Part shown: one piece after another, positions 49,377 to 59,833 of the stretch
Layout: the number at the start of each line of letters is the position of its first letter
How positions within the stretch are numbered: position 1 is the first letter of the stretch
Assembly: GCF_009707705.1 (NCBI RefSeq)
Contig: NZ_WLYX01000001.1
Span: forward strand, 372,001 to 436,000
Direction of reading: 5' to 3'
Length of the DNA stretch: 64,000 bases
From: Paludibacterium denitrificans
GTDB lineage: Bacteria; Pseudomonadota; Gammaproteobacteria; Burkholderiales; Chromobacteriaceae
Notes under the pieces: generated by a model
What the model was told of the DNA's origin: nothing
The model's input: only the letters and a program-made list of their open reading frames with translations
Database searches by the model: none
Position numbers and translations under genes: made by a program

Positions 49377-51391
49377 TTACAGCTCGTTGAGCCGGGCCTT
49401 TTCCTTGAGCGCCTTGAGTTCGTCACGCAGCCTTGCGGCTTTTTCGAACTCGAGGTTACGCGCCGCTTCCAGCATTTCCTTCTCCAGCCGTTTCAGTTCT
49501 TTGGCCGGGGTTTTCTCGTCCATCATCGCCACACGCGCCTCGTCCACCAGCTCCTTGCGCTGCGCATCCGGGCTGTAAACGCCATCGATGATGTCCTTGA
49601 TCTTCTTCTCCACGCCTTTGGGCACGATGCCATGAGCGGTGTTGAAGGCAATCTGCTTGCTGCGCCGCCGCTCGGTTTCGTCCATGGCGCGCTTCATGGA
49701 ATCGGTAATGCGGTCGGCGTACAACAGCGCCTTGCCGTGCAGGTTACGCGCCGCGCGGCCGATGGTCTGGATCAGCGAGCGATCGGAACGCAGGAAACCT
49801 TCCTTGTCGGCATCCAGAATCGCCACCAGGGCTGACTTCGGGAATATCCAGCCCCTCGCGCAACAGGTTGATGCCGATCAGCACATCAAACATGCCCAGA
49901 CGCAAGTCGCGCAGGATTTCCACCCGCTCCACCGTGTCGATGTCGCTGTGCAAATACCGCACCTTGATGCCATGTTCGGTGTAGTAATCGGCCAGTTGCT
50001 CCGCCATGCGCTTGGTCAGCGTGGTCACCAGCACGCGCTCGTTTTTGTCCATGCGCTCGCGGATTTCCGACAGCAAATCGTCCACCTGCGTGGCCACTGG
50101 ACGAATCTCGATTTCCGGATCGACCAAGCCGGTAGGGCGCACCACCTGTTCCACCACCTGGCCAGCATGTTCTTTTTCGTAAACCGACGGCGTGGCCGAG
50201 ACAAACACGGTTTGCGGCATCAGGTGCTCAAACTCATGGAACTTGAGCGGGCGGTTATCCACCGCCGACGGCAGGCGGAAACCGTATTCCACCAGATTGG
50301 CCTTGCGCGCGGCGTCGCCCTTGTACATGGCACCGATCTGCGGAATGGTGACATGGCTTTCGTCGATGAACATCATGGCGTTCTTGGGCAGATAGTCGAT
50401 CAGCGTCGGCGGCGGATCGCCCGGCCCGCGCCCGGAAAAATGCCGCGAATAGTTTTCGATGCCTTTGCAAAACCCCATTTCGTACAGCATTTCCAGATCA
50501 AAACGGGTGCGCTGCTCAATGCGCTGCGCCTCAACCAGTTTGCCTTCTTTCTGGAACCAGGGCGATACGTTCGGCCAACTCCAGCTTGATCTTTTCGCAA
50601 GCGCGCAACACCGTATCGCGCGGCGTCACATAGTGGCTGGACGGGAACACGGTATAGCGCCCCACGCGCTGTTTGGTGACGCCGGTTAGCGGGTCGAACA
50701 GCGTCAGCGTTTCCACCTCGTCGTCAAACAGGCTCAAGCGCAGCGCCGTGTCGCTGCTTTCTGCCGGGAAGATGTCGATGACATCGCCGCGAACGCGAAA
50801 AGTCCCGCGGGCAAAGTCGATGTCATTGCGATCGTACTGCATGGTCGCCAGCCGCCCGATGATCTCGCGCTGCGGCAGTTTTTCGCCTTCCTTCAGGTGC
50901 AGGATCATCTGGTGGTAATCGGATGGATCACCAATCCCGTAGATGGCCGACACGGTAGCTACGATCACACAATCCGGGCGCTCCAGCAGGCTCTTGGTCG
51001 CGGAGAGGCGCATCTGTTCGATATGTTCATTGATGCTGGAATCCTTCTCGATGAACAGATCGCGGCTGGGTACGTAGGCTTCCGGCTGGTAGTAGTCGTA
51101 ATACGACACGAAATATTCGACCGCATTTTCCGGAAAGAACTCGCGCATTTCGCTGTATAGCTGCGCCGCCAGCGTCTTGTTGTGCGCCATGATGATGGCC
51201 GGGCGGCCGGTGCGCGCAATCACGTTGGCCATGGTAAAGGTCTTGCCCGAGCCGGTTACGCCCAGCAAGGTCAGATAAGACAACCCGTCGTCCAGACCTT
51301 CCACCAGCTGGGCAATCGCCGTGGGTTGATCACCGGCAGGGGGGAACGGTTGGTTGAGCTTGAACGGGCTATCAGGAAAGGTCGTGAGCAT
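49377..51391 (-). CDS. uvrB: Excinuclease ABC subunit B
   Basis: Nucleotide-excision repair helicase-like subunit. Walker [18 protein letters not shown], the beta-hairpin [54 protein letters not shown], and the C-terminal UvrC-binding UVR domain ([20 protein letters not shown]). 670 aa after removing one base at each of two CCAGGGC sites, 50557 ([18 protein letters not shown]) and 49826 ([16 protein letters not shown]). Both repaired stretches are near-universal in UvrB, which fixes the original as GCCTGG. Confidence 0.96.
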
Positions 51392-51812
51392 GGCACACAC
51401 GGGCGGGCAGTAATGGCCGAATTTTACGCCGAGTCGGCCACAAACTCACCTGATTACCGCGCTATCTGGACAACTGGCAAATTTTTTGCTGCACAGAAAC
51501 AGGCAACCTTGTTTAAAATGTAAGCCATCCGTGCCTGCGTGGAATAAAACCGCAAGCACCTTGTGACCAACGGTATTTTTTAACGATGAACGGCACTTTT
51601 TCGTCATTAAAATATCAAAACAGAACAAGGCAGGAGGATTGTTGCGATGATCACTCAACCTCCATGGCGCAAAACTGACGCCATAAGGCATCGTATGGCG
51701 TCCTTGACGCGCAACAAGGAAAAACGAGCCGGTTAGGCGCGCGACAATCCGCACCCCGATTTCAGGCGTTCGTAAGCGCCCTTTTGTTAACGACAATACA
51801 CGGAATGTAAGC
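51392..51812. promoter_or_regulatory. Divergent intergenic region uvrB / pbpG
   Basis: About 420 bases with no long gene. It is AT-rich in the middle (51550-51625). It contains a possible 29-codon reading frame at 51646-51736 (MITQPPWRKTDAIRHRMAS...) behind an AGGAGG site 9 bases upstream. No assigned promoter boxes. Confidence 0.4.
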
Positions 51813-52681
51813 ATGCTCAGGAAACTTGCAGGCCTGCTCATATCGGCCGCATTGGCAATGCCGGTATTGGCAGGTCCTCGTCCGGGAATCATGGTCGCCA
51901 GCCAGATGGCCGACTACAGCGTCCCGCGACTCAATTCCCAATCGGTGCTGGTGCTCAATGGCAACACCGGCGAAGCGCTGTATGAAAAAAACATCCATCA
52001 GCGCATGCCGATTGCCTCCATCTCCAAGCTGATGACAGCCATGGTGTTGCTCGATTCAGAACTGCCGATGGAACAGTCCGTCACCATTTCCGATGCGGAA
52101 ATCGACCGGCTGAAGAAAACCCACTCCCGGTTAATGGTGGGCACCACGCTCAGCCGCAAGGAATTGTTGCTGCTGGCGCTGATGTCGTCGGAAAACCGCG
52201 CCGCAGCTGCTCTGGCCCGTAGCTATCCGGGAGGCACGGCTGCGTTTGTCAATCGCATGAACCGCAAGGCGCGCAGCCTGGGCATGCACGACACCATTTT
52301 CTATGACCCGACCGGTCTGGACATGCGCAACACCTCCACGGCGGCCGATCTGGCGCGCATGGTGAAAGCGGCACACAACTACCCGTTGATCCGCGCCTTC
52401 ACCACCACGCAAGAACATCAAATCGTGGCCGCCAACAACCGCCTGCTGCAGTACCGCAACAGTAACGCCTTGGTACGCGGCGGCGATTGGGATATCAGCG
52501 TGCAGAAAACCGGTTACATTCAGGAAGCCGGGCGCTGCATGGTGATGCAAGCCACGGTTGGCTCGCAGCCACTGATCATCGTGCTGTTGGCCGCTGGCGG
52601 CAGTTCCGCCCGCGTCAACGATGCCAAAACCATCAAGACCTGGCTGGAATCCCACCCCAGCAGCTGGATGGCAGTTACTAA
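51813..52681 (+). CDS. pbpG: D-alanyl-D-alanine endopeptidase PbpG-like
   Basis: A periplasmic S11-family serine peptidase acting on peptidoglycan cross-links. Signal peptide MLRKLAGLLISAALAMPVLA. Active-site motifs: SISK in PIASISKLMTAMVLL, SEN in LMSSENRAAAALA, KTG in VQKTGYIQEAG. As written the frame runs to 52853 with non-protein-like sequence. One G missing from GCAG(G)TTACTAAGG would end the protein WMAGY and stop at 52681, 289 aa, directly on a GTTGGCCGAA element. Start 51813 fits the signal peptide. Confidence 0.87.
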
Positions 52682-52692
52682 GGTTGGCCGAA
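52680..52692 (+). repeat. GTTGGCCGAA element, extended form
   Basis: AAGGTTGGCCGAA directly at the inferred pbpG stop codon. The TAA of the stop provides the leading A's. Confidence 0.8.
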
Positions 52693-52867
52693 CGGCATGG
52701 CGCCACCTACAGTGCCATGCCGTGTTTACCCCTTACCCCCATCCGATCAAGCCACTACCCCAATCCCCCGCCACCGCGCCCGACTCAGTTACCCCGCTTC
52801 GCCCAAAACGGCTAACATCAGCCATCAACGTACACCGCAGCAATTGGCATTAGCCATGGAAGCCTGA

Positions 52868-54061
52868 ATGCTCCGTCACCTGAAAACACTGCCATCGGTG
52901 GTCTGGCTGATTGGCCTGATCAGTCTGCTCAACGATAGCGCGAGCGAAATGCTCTATCCGGTCATTCCACTGTATCTGTCATCGGTACTGCTGGCCGGAC
53001 CCAAGGCCATGGGATTGATCGAAGGTATCGCCGAAGCCACGGCCAGCCTGCTCAAACTGTTTTCCGGCGTGGTGGTTGACCGGACGCGGCGCAGCAAACC
53101 ATGGATCGTCCTAGGGTATGGCGTGGCCGGACTGGGACGCCCGCTGATGGCACTGGTTGCCAGCTGGCCGTGGTTACTGCTGCTACGTTTTACCGACCGG
53201 CTGGGCAAAGGCGTACGCACCTCGCCGCGCGATGCGATGTTGGCCGAAAGCGTGGAACCGGCTCAACGCGGCCTCGCCTTTGGCGTGCACCGTGCCATGG
53301 ACAATGCTGGCGCCGTCATCGGCCCGCTGCTGGCGGCCGCCCTGCTCGGCGCGCATGTGCCATTACGTGACATTTTCCTGTGGGCCGCCCTTCCGGCCGC
53401 ATTGTGCCTGCTACTGACGCTCCTACTGAAAGAGCCAGCAGCGCCCGCTGTCAGCGCCCGTGAGCCGCTGAATTGGCAACTGACGGATCTGCCGCTGGCT
53501 TTCCGCCGTTATCTGGTCGTGGTGGGCATGTTTGCACTGGGCAACTCGTCCAACATGTTTCTGCTGTTGCGCGCGCGCGAACTGGGCGTCAGCGCCGCAC
53601 ATGTACCATTACTCTGGGCCGGTGTCTCCGCCGTGGCCATGCTGCTGTCGGCGCCACTGTCCGGCCTATCGGACAAGGTGGGGCGCATCCGGCTGTTGCT
53701 GCTGGGCTACAGCGCCTATGGGCTGGTTTATCTACTGATGGGCAATCTGGTTTCGGCCAACATGGAGCTTTATGTCCTGTTTGCCTGCTACGGCATTTTT
53801 CTTGCCGCCACCGAAGGGGTGGAAAAAGCACTGGTCGCCGATCTGGCCCCAACTCCACGTCGCGGCACGGCATTTGGCTGGTTTAATCTGGTCGCCGGGG
53901 TGGCGTTACTGCCCGCCTCGTTACTGTTTGGCTGGTTATACCAGAGCTTCTCGCCGCTACTCGCCTTTGGCTTTTCCGGCGGCTGTGCCTTGATGGCAGG
54001 TTTGTTGTTGGCCTTCTGGGTACGGCCAGTGCTGCCGCAATTCAGCGGCACACCAGGATAA
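52868..54061 (+). CDS. MFS transporter
   Basis: A 397-aa major facilitator with about 12 helices. LLNDSASEMLYPVIPLYLSS start, FTDRLGKGVRTSPRDAMLAE in loop 2-3 (MFS signature), and LAATEGVEKALVADLAPTPR in the second half. Members with the SEMLYP and GKGVRTSPRDA motifs form a conserved bacterial subfamily with unassigned substrate. Intact. It lies shortly downstream of pbpG, on the same strand. Confidence 0.88.
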   Translation: MLRHLKTLPSVVWLIGLISLLNDSASEMLYPVIPLYLSSVLLAGPKAMGLIEGIAEATASLLKLFSGVVVDRTRRSKPWIVLGYGVAGLGRPLMALVASWPWLLLLRFTDRLGKGVRTSPRDAMLAESVEPAQRGLAFGVHRAMDNAGAVIGPLLAAALLGAHVPLRDIFLWAALPAALCLLLTLLLKEPAAPAVSAREPLNWQLTDLPLAFRRYLVVVGMFALGNSSNMFLLLRARELGVSAAHVPLLWAGVSAVAMLLSAPLSGLSDKVGRIRLLLLGYSAYGLVYLLMGNLVSANMELYVLFACYGIFLAATEGVEKALVADLAPTPRRGTAFGWFNLVAGVALLPASLLFGWLYQSFSPLLAFGFSGGCALMAGLLLAFWVRPVLPQFSGTPG

Positions 54062-54155
54062 GCGCTACGCCCACAGCCAATAAGCTGCCCGCCCGCCAAC
54101 AAAATGGCCCGGCTACCCCGCCAGGCCATTCGTCAAACTCAACATCATGCTAATC

Positions 54156-55430
54156 TCAGCGATGCGGCACCAAGCGCAGATAATCGCCCTCTTCCACCCG
54201 CAAGCGGGCACGGTTGGCAATGCCAATGGAGAAATTTGGCTGCACCTGTATCACCGACACATCGCCAGACAGCGACTCCGGTATCCCCAGTTCACGGCCA
54301 TTACCGGCCGCGCGAATGGTGGATGACGACAACGGCTTGTACAACAGCAACCGGTCACCCGGGCTTAAGCCATCCAGCCCACCGGCATTGATGTAGACGC
54401 GGTTGCCCGACTCAACCCGCGCTACCCGTGCCGAGAACGGAATACAACCGATCACATCGGCCACCCGCTGCGTCACGCGCTGCAGCGCCCGATCCACCGC
54501 CCGACCGTAATCGGTCTGCCAGAATCCGGCCGAGGCAAAAGGCAACACCGGTCTTGGCATGACGTCGCCCTGTCCCAACTCGCTGATGCGTTCATTCGCC
54601 AAAAGCGCCCCGGTCAGCGCGTCGTATACCCACAGTTCGGTATCAAACTGGCGTTCAGTCGGCTGATACTTGATGGCACCACCCAGCAAACCGGCAAATG
54701 GCCCGGTGTAATACGCCCCTTGCTGGCTGGTGTTATTGGATTCAAACAACGTAGGGCGCAGCCCCTTGCCGGTCACCGCCGTCGACAGGACACGCCCGGA
54801 CACCACGAACTGGGCGTCTTCCCGCCGCCCGATCTCGCGCACGGTATTCCAGCCGGTCGCCGGTTCGCTGATGGTCGCTTGCGGCAATACGGTCAACCGG
54901 TTGGCATTGCGCACTGCAAACGACGGGTTGGCCGAAAGCCGACGCGCCAGTTCGGTAGGCAAGGCCGTTGCCAAATCCGGCATATCCGGCGCTTCATCCG
55001 GATGGGAAACATCGAAATAGCTGGTCACCAGCCGCCGCCGTAATACACGCCCGGCTTAGGCATGGTACATGCCGGGTCGGCACGTTTCGCGCTGGCAGAG
55101 CCGCCCGCCACAGCAATCTTGACGTGGTAGAGGCCATCTTCGGCGTACTCATTCAACACCTGCACCTTGCCACGCAGCGTGAGCCGCGGTCAGCGTGCTC
55201 GCCTCACTCACATTGCCAGAATCCAGCAGCTGAGTGGCATCCAGTTGTGCGCCCTGACTGATCGCCGCCTGACGTAAGGCATCGCGAATCGCCAGTTCAC
55301 GCGCGGCTGGCACCCCTGCGTCCAGCGTGGCCACTCCGTCAGCGGTTACCGCCGCGGCGCATAGCGGGCCAGTCAAAACAAACGCCGCCACAAGGGCGGC
55401 GAGACGGCAAGTGAAGCGAGTACGTGTCAT
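54156..55430 (-). CDS. flgT: Flagellar assembly protein FlgT
   Basis: Outer H-ring component of sheathed/sodium-driven or polar flagella. Signal peptide (LAALVAAFVLTGPLCAAAV). FlgT-N (ARELAIRDALRQAAISQGAQ), middle domain (RRRLVTSYFDVSHPDEAPDM) and C-terminal domain (VYINAGGLDGLSPGDRLLLY). About 423 aa after repairs at GCTTAGGC 55054 (ACTMPAGRVLRRRL) and one extra base near 55185. The GCTTAAGC at 54363 in the C-terminal domain is genuine: it reads DGLSPGD in frame. Abuts FlgP with no gap. Confidence 0.85.
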
Positions 55431-56086
55431 TTAGTGCGCGACGTAATAGTTGCTGCTGTAACGGGTGGCACCGCAATTGGTTTCGGCACACTCCACCCCC
55501 ACGGTGGCATTCTGCTGTGCAGCCTTCATCACGCTGCCGGTTTTCTCCAGCGCATTTTTGTATTGCTTGTAGAAATCCTGATCCAGCACGATTTCCGCCA
55601 CGGCTTCGCTGGTGCCGTCCGGCTGCATGGTGGTAGAAACGATGCGCACGCCACGCAGGAAGGCATCCACATAGGTACGGAAGCCGTCGTTGGTGGCGAT
55701 CATGTTCGACACCGAGCTGTTCCCCACCAGTTTCATACCCTGCACTTGTTCAGCAATGGCACGGAAGGCATCCAGACGCGCTGCGCGTAGCGCCAGCAGC
55801 TTGCGTTGCGACGGCGTCAGCGAGCGGGAATACGGTGCGGCACCATTGCCCGTCACCCGGATGGTAACCGGCTGATACGGATTGACTTCCTTGACCACCA
55901 CTTTAGGGGCCGCTTCCGGCTCGATACCGGGGGCAGATAGCCCACACCCGTCACCGCCAGATCGGTGCGCTCCACCGGGGCAATCGGCGATTCCGACGTA
56001 TAAACAGGAGGTTTTTCCGCCGTGGCACAGGCGGACAAGCCAAGCAGTAACACAACAGAGGCAAGACGGGCAGAGCAAGCTTTCAT
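55431..56086 (-). CDS. flgP: Flagellar outer-membrane lipoprotein FlgP
   Basis: Lipoprotein (LASVVLLLGLSACATAEKP with lipobox LSAC). LPP20-like domain YQPVTIRVTGNGAAPYSRSL, QRKLLALRAARLDAFRAIAE, TYVDAFLRGVRIVSTTMQPD. 218 aa after adding one C to the C-run near 55931 (YLPPGIEPEAAPKVVV). FlgP, with FlgT, forms the outer disk structures around the flagellar base in Vibrio and Campylobacter. flgT starts right after its stop. The pair is about 10 kb away from the fli block. Confidence 0.85.
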
Positions 56087-56218
56087 GACAGGTACCAGTA
56101 TTTATTGTTGTGGATGTTATGAATCATCGGCAAACAACGTCAACCTCTATGTCGACAGAATGGGCAAAAACTTGAGTCTTACTCGCCGGTTCGAGTCAGA
56201 ATCGGCCCTGACGGCCGC

Positions 56219-57103
56219 TCAGGGGCGCCGCTGCAACCAGCGCCCGCCCAGAACATTGACGAGCAAACCGCCCAGTAGCAACAGGCTACCCAGCGTTTGC
56301 AACAACGTCAGCCGCTCGCCCAGCAAGAGCGCCGCCGCCAACAAGCCGACCACCGGCACCAGCAACGAAAACGGCGCCACCTTATTGGCCGGATGGCGCC
56401 CCAACAAGCGGCTCCACAAGCCATAACCGAGCAAGGTTGCCACAAAGGCCAGATACGCCACGGCCAGAAATGACGACCACGAAAAATGCTGCAACGCCGT
56501 CAGCATGCGGGTTTCACCTTCCAGCAGCCAGGACAGCAGCAAGAACGGTAGCGGCGGTATCAGGCTCGACCAGACCACCAAGCCCAGCGGATCACTTTTG
56601 TAGCCTGCCTGCCCCATCAAGCGCACGACCACATTAGACGTCGCCCAGCACAACGCGGCGGCCAAGGTCAGACCCAGACCCAACGCGGTCATGCTGCCGC
56701 CCTTGCTCAGGCCGATCAACACCAAACCAGAGGCCGCACACAGCAATCCGGCAATCTGTGCCGCCTGCCAGCGTTCCTTTAACCACAAACCGGCCAGAAT
56801 CAGCGTGAAAAATGCCTGCGACTGCAACACCACAGAAGCCAGCCCTGCGGGCATTCCGAGCTTGATGGCAGAAAACAAACACCCAAACTGCCCAACCCCA
56901 ACCGTCAAGGCGTACGCGGCCAGCCAGCGCCACGGCAGTGCCGGGCGCCGGATAAAAAATACCGCCGGAATCGCCGCCAGCGAGAAGCGCAATGCTCCCA
57001 GCAACAACGGCGGCACATCGGCAACGCCCCACTTGATCACGACAAAATTCACGCCCCACACCAGTACAATTGCCAGTGCCTGCGCGATATCCAACAACGG
57101 CAT
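56219..57103 (-). CDS. eamA: EamA-type exporter
   Basis: A ten-helix drug/metabolite transporter. Aligns in pattern with E. coli EamA (cysteine/O-acetylserine export): VWGVNFVVIKWGVADVPPLL, LGMPAGLASVVLQSQAFFTL, YLAFVATLLGYGLWSRLLGR, VAPFSLLVPVVGLLAAALLL. 294 aa, intact. Stands alone. Confidence 0.85.
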   Translation of the reverse strand: MPLLDIAQALAIVLVWGVNFVVIKWGVADVPPLLLGALRFSLAAIPAVFFIRRPALPWRWLAAYALTVGVGQFGCLFSAIKLGMPAGLASVVLQSQAFFTLILAGLWLKERWQAAQIAGLLCAASGLVLIGLSKGGSMTALGLGLTLAAALCWATSNVVVRLMGQAGYKSDPLGLVVWSSLIPPLPFLLLSWLLEGETRMLTALQHFSWSSFLAVAYLAFVATLLGYGLWSRLLGRHPANKVAPFSLLVPVVGLLAAALLLGERLTLLQTLGSLLLLGGLLVNVLGGRWLQRRP

Positions 57104-57498
57104 GCGTGCTCCTGTTCCTCATCATTTTTTGCCAGCGGCCATGCAATAATCGCAGCATCCACGGCCCGGCAGTATCGCATTACGCCACGGGCTGAAGAAA
57201 TGCCAATGACACGAAAGTTACGCAATCACCCATACAGCCGGGCACCCGCAAACCGGGTTACAACACATCGACATCGTTTTAACTGACAAATCAGCCATTT
57301 ATTCGTATAATCAAGATTGCCTCCTTACTCAATGCCCCGAATGCGGGGCATTTGCCGTTTGCCTTGCCCTGAAGGCGGTAACAAAATAAGTCTTCCGCAG
57401 GGTCAATTAATAGAAGCAAATTCACGCCATTAACCCTCAGGCCGTCATCAAAAAAGCCGACGGGAGTCGTGGCTACCCGTCATTAAGAAAGGAATGGA
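57104..57498 (+). promoter_or_regulatory. infA promoter and long leader
   Basis: No gene. CTGACA (57283-57288) and TATAAT (57306-57311) are spaced by 17 bases, a strong sigma-70 promoter, giving an mRNA leader of about 180 bases. The leader has a perfect 9-bp hairpin AATGCCCCG/CGGGGCATT (57331-57352). A second stem GACGGG/CCCGTC (about 57460-57482) lies near the start codon. These could control IF-1 expression. Confidence 0.6.
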
Positions 57499-57768
57499 AT
57501 GTCAAAAGAAGACATGATCGAACTGCAAGGCGTTGTCATTGAAATGCTGCCGGAATCCCGTTTCCGTGTACGTCTGGATAATGATGTAGAAATTTTGGCT
57601 TACGGTTCTGGCAAAATGAAAATGCACCGTATCCGCGTCTTGGTGGGCGACCGCGTGACCGTGGAAATGTCTCCGTACGATCTGACCAAAGGGCGCATCA
57701 ACTTCCGTCACCCGACCGCTCGTGTCGAAGGCATGCCGGGACCTGGTCCGCGTCCGCGCCGTCACTAA
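57499..57768 (+). CDS. infA: Translation initiation factor IF-1
   Basis: S1-fold initiation factor. [60 protein letters not shown]. 89 aa, with a C-terminal extension ([19 protein letters not shown]) beyond the usual 72. This longer form is typical of a second betaproteobacterial infA copy. Intact. AGAAAGGA lies upstream of ATG. Confidence 0.93.
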   Translation: MSKEDMIELQGVVIEMLPESRFRVRLDNDVEILAYGSGKMKMHRIRVLVGDRVTVEMSPYDLTKGRINFRHPTARVEGMPGPGPRPRRH

Positions 57769-57807
57769 TAGGCAAGCCCGCTCTGGCGGCTTTGCTCTGG
57801 AATTCAC

Positions 57808-57990
57808 TTGAAAATAAACGAATTACAACTCGGTGACCTGGTCACCGAACAGCACGATACTCATTCTGTCGCTTTTGAAGTCATTGCCATCAGCAAGATG
57901 GGGCGCCACTGCCCGGTGACCTTTCGCTCGGCTTTTGGCGAGACTTGCGCTCGCTATCACGGCGAGGCCTATATTGGGGCTGTGCGCTAA
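57808..57990 (+). CDS. Small conserved-looking protein, unknown
   Basis: 60 aa from TTG 57808: KINELQLGDLVTEQHDTHSV, AFEVIAISKMGRHCPVTFRS. Reads like a small SH3-like beta-barrel. It starts 39 bases after the infA stop, so probably cotranscribed. No good ribosome site, so the start is uncertain. Confidence 0.5.
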   Translation: MKINELQLGDLVTEQHDTHSVAFEVIAISKMGRHCPVTFRSAFGETCARYHGEAYIGAVR

Positions 57991-58169
57991 CCGACAGCAA
58001 TACACTAGAAGAGCCAACCCCCTGCCCGCTTTGTCGCCCACGGCCCTGAGACAGGACCATGGAGGGGTTGGCCTCTCTCGCCACTTTCCATCCTTTTTCG
58101 CCCTACCGCCTGTTGATACCGCATCAGGCACTAGTGTGTTCCGGCATTGACGCATTCCCCAAAGAAAAA

Positions 58170-58194
58170 CCCCGCTTCCTGACGGATAGCGGGG
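58170..58194 (-). terminator. gltX rho-independent terminator
   Basis: On the - strand CCCCGCT pairs with AGCGGGG around an 11-base loop and is followed by TTTTTC, 39 bases past the gltX stop. Confidence 0.85.
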
Positions 58195-58212
58195 CGGCAG
58201 CTGATGGCCGTG

Positions 58213-58222
58213 GTTGGCCGAA
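58213..58222 (+). repeat. GTTGGCCGAA element
   Basis: Context GGTTGGCCGAAAA, between the gltX stop (58233) and its terminator hairpin. Confidence 0.8.
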
Positions 58223-58232
58223 AACAGCCAAC

Positions 58233-59626
58233 TCAGGCCAAGGCTTCACGCAGTCGGCGCAGAACCTCATCCTTGCCGATCAGGGCCAGTACCGCATCCA
58301 CAGACGGCGTGTGCGTGGTGCCGCACACCAGCACGCGCAGCGGCATGCCCAGCAAGCCCATCTTGATGCCTTCGGCCGTGCAGAACGGCTTGAACAAATC
58401 GTGAATGCTTTCCGCCGTCCACTCGGTCAGCGCCTGCAACTGCTCGGCAAAACGCGCCATACGCGCTTTGGAGTCATCCGACAGATGTTTTTCCACATCC
58501 GCCGCGGCCGGTTGGCGCTTGCGGTAGAAATAGTCTGCTTCTTGCGCCAGCGTGTTCAGTTCCTGCACGCGGTCTTTGAGCAAGGCCACTACATCGCTCA
58601 AGACCGGCCCTTGCGTGATGTCGATCCCGTTATTCTGCAGTCGTGGGGTAATCAGTTCGGCCAACCTTTGATTATCGGCCGCCTTGATGTGCTGGGCATT
58701 CAGCCACAGGAATTTTTCCTGATTGAAGCGGCTGGCTGACGGGCTGACGGCTTCCAGACTGAACCATTCAACAAACTGCTCCATGGTAAAGAACTCGTCA
58801 TCACCATGTCCCCAACCCGGGCGTGCCAGATAGTTGAGCAGCGCCTCCGGCAGGATGCCTTTGTCGGCATATTCCACCACGCTCACGGCGTCGCGGCGTT
58901 TGGACATCTTGTGGCCGTCTTCATTCAGGATCATCGGTAGATGGCCGTACACCGGCAGCGGTGCACCCAGCGCTTTCAGGATATTGATCTGGCGCGGGGT
59001 GTTGTTGACATGGTCATCGCCACGAATCACGTGGGTGATATTCATGTCCCAGTCATCGATCACCACACAGAAGTTGTAGGTGGGGCTGCCATCCGGACGG
59101 GCGATGATCAGGTCGTCCAGTTCTTCGTTCTGGAATTCGATATGACCTTTTACCGCATCGTCCCAACCAACCGAACCGGTGAGCGGTGTCTTGAAGCGGA
59201 TAACCGGCTCAACACCTTCCGGCACGGCTGGCAGCACCTTGCCCTCTTCCGGGCGCCAGCGGCGGTCGTAACGGGGTTTTTCGCCACGCGCTTCCTGTTC
59301 GGCACGCATGGTTTCCAGCTCTTCCTTGCTGCAGTAGCAACGGTAGGCATGGCCACTATCCAGCAATTGCTGGATCACTTCTTTGTAGCGGTCAAAACGC
59401 TGCGTCTGGTAGAACGGGCCTTCGTCATAATCCAGCCCCACCCAGTTGATGCCATCCAGAATGGCCTTGACCGATTCCGGCGTGGAGCGTTCCAGATCGG
59501 TATCTTCGATACGCAGCACAAACGTGCCGTGATGCTTACGGGCAAAAGCCCGGAAAAGAGCGCGGTGCGCACGCCGCCGATATGCAAATAACCGGTGGGG
59601 CTCGGGGCGAAACGGGTACGGATCAT
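58233..59626 (-). CDS. gltX: Glutamyl-tRNA synthetase
   Basis: Class I synthetase. [20 protein letters not shown] (HIGH-type HIGG), [36 protein letters not shown] (KMSKR). 464 aa, standard, after restoring one base in the CCGG at 59550 (CCAGG on +; [17 protein letters not shown]). The SWAFARK stretch is conserved in the family, so the lesion is certain. ATG 59626. An essential gene, so the break as written cannot be real. Confidence 0.95.
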
Positions 59627-59760
59627 GATGGAAGATGCTTGGTCGAAGAAGTAAAGGCGTTATTCTACGCCGTCGGCAAAAAGGCTTACAAACGGGAATG
59701 CGGGAAAGCGTGTGGCAGCAGCATCGCTGCGGTGAAATCAGAGAAAAACCCGAGGCAGAC

Positions 59761-59773
59761 AAGGTTGGCCGAA
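59761..59773 (+). repeat. GTTGGCCGAA element, extended form
   Basis: AAGGTTGGCCGAA in the gap between gltX and the L,D-transpeptidase gene. Non-coding. Confidence 0.8.
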
Positions 59774-59833
59774 CCGACAGGCCCGAGGACACAGACAGCA
59801 AGGCCGGGACAATCCTGTCCCGGCCCGTCTGCG

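Noticed and set aside
52682..52853. C-terminal extension of PbpG
   Set aside because: It translates a non-coding GTTGGCCGAA element and low-quality sequence; one missing G gives a normal end WMAGY.
54363..54370. GCTTAAGC in flgT as another lesion
   Set aside because: Here the frame is correct as written (GLDGLSPGDRLLLY); changing it to GCCGGC would break the gene. It is a true GCTTAAGC.
56087..56180. Sigma-28-type promoter before flgP
   Set aside because: A GCCGATGA is present on the - strand but no TAAA lies at the right distance; too weak to list.
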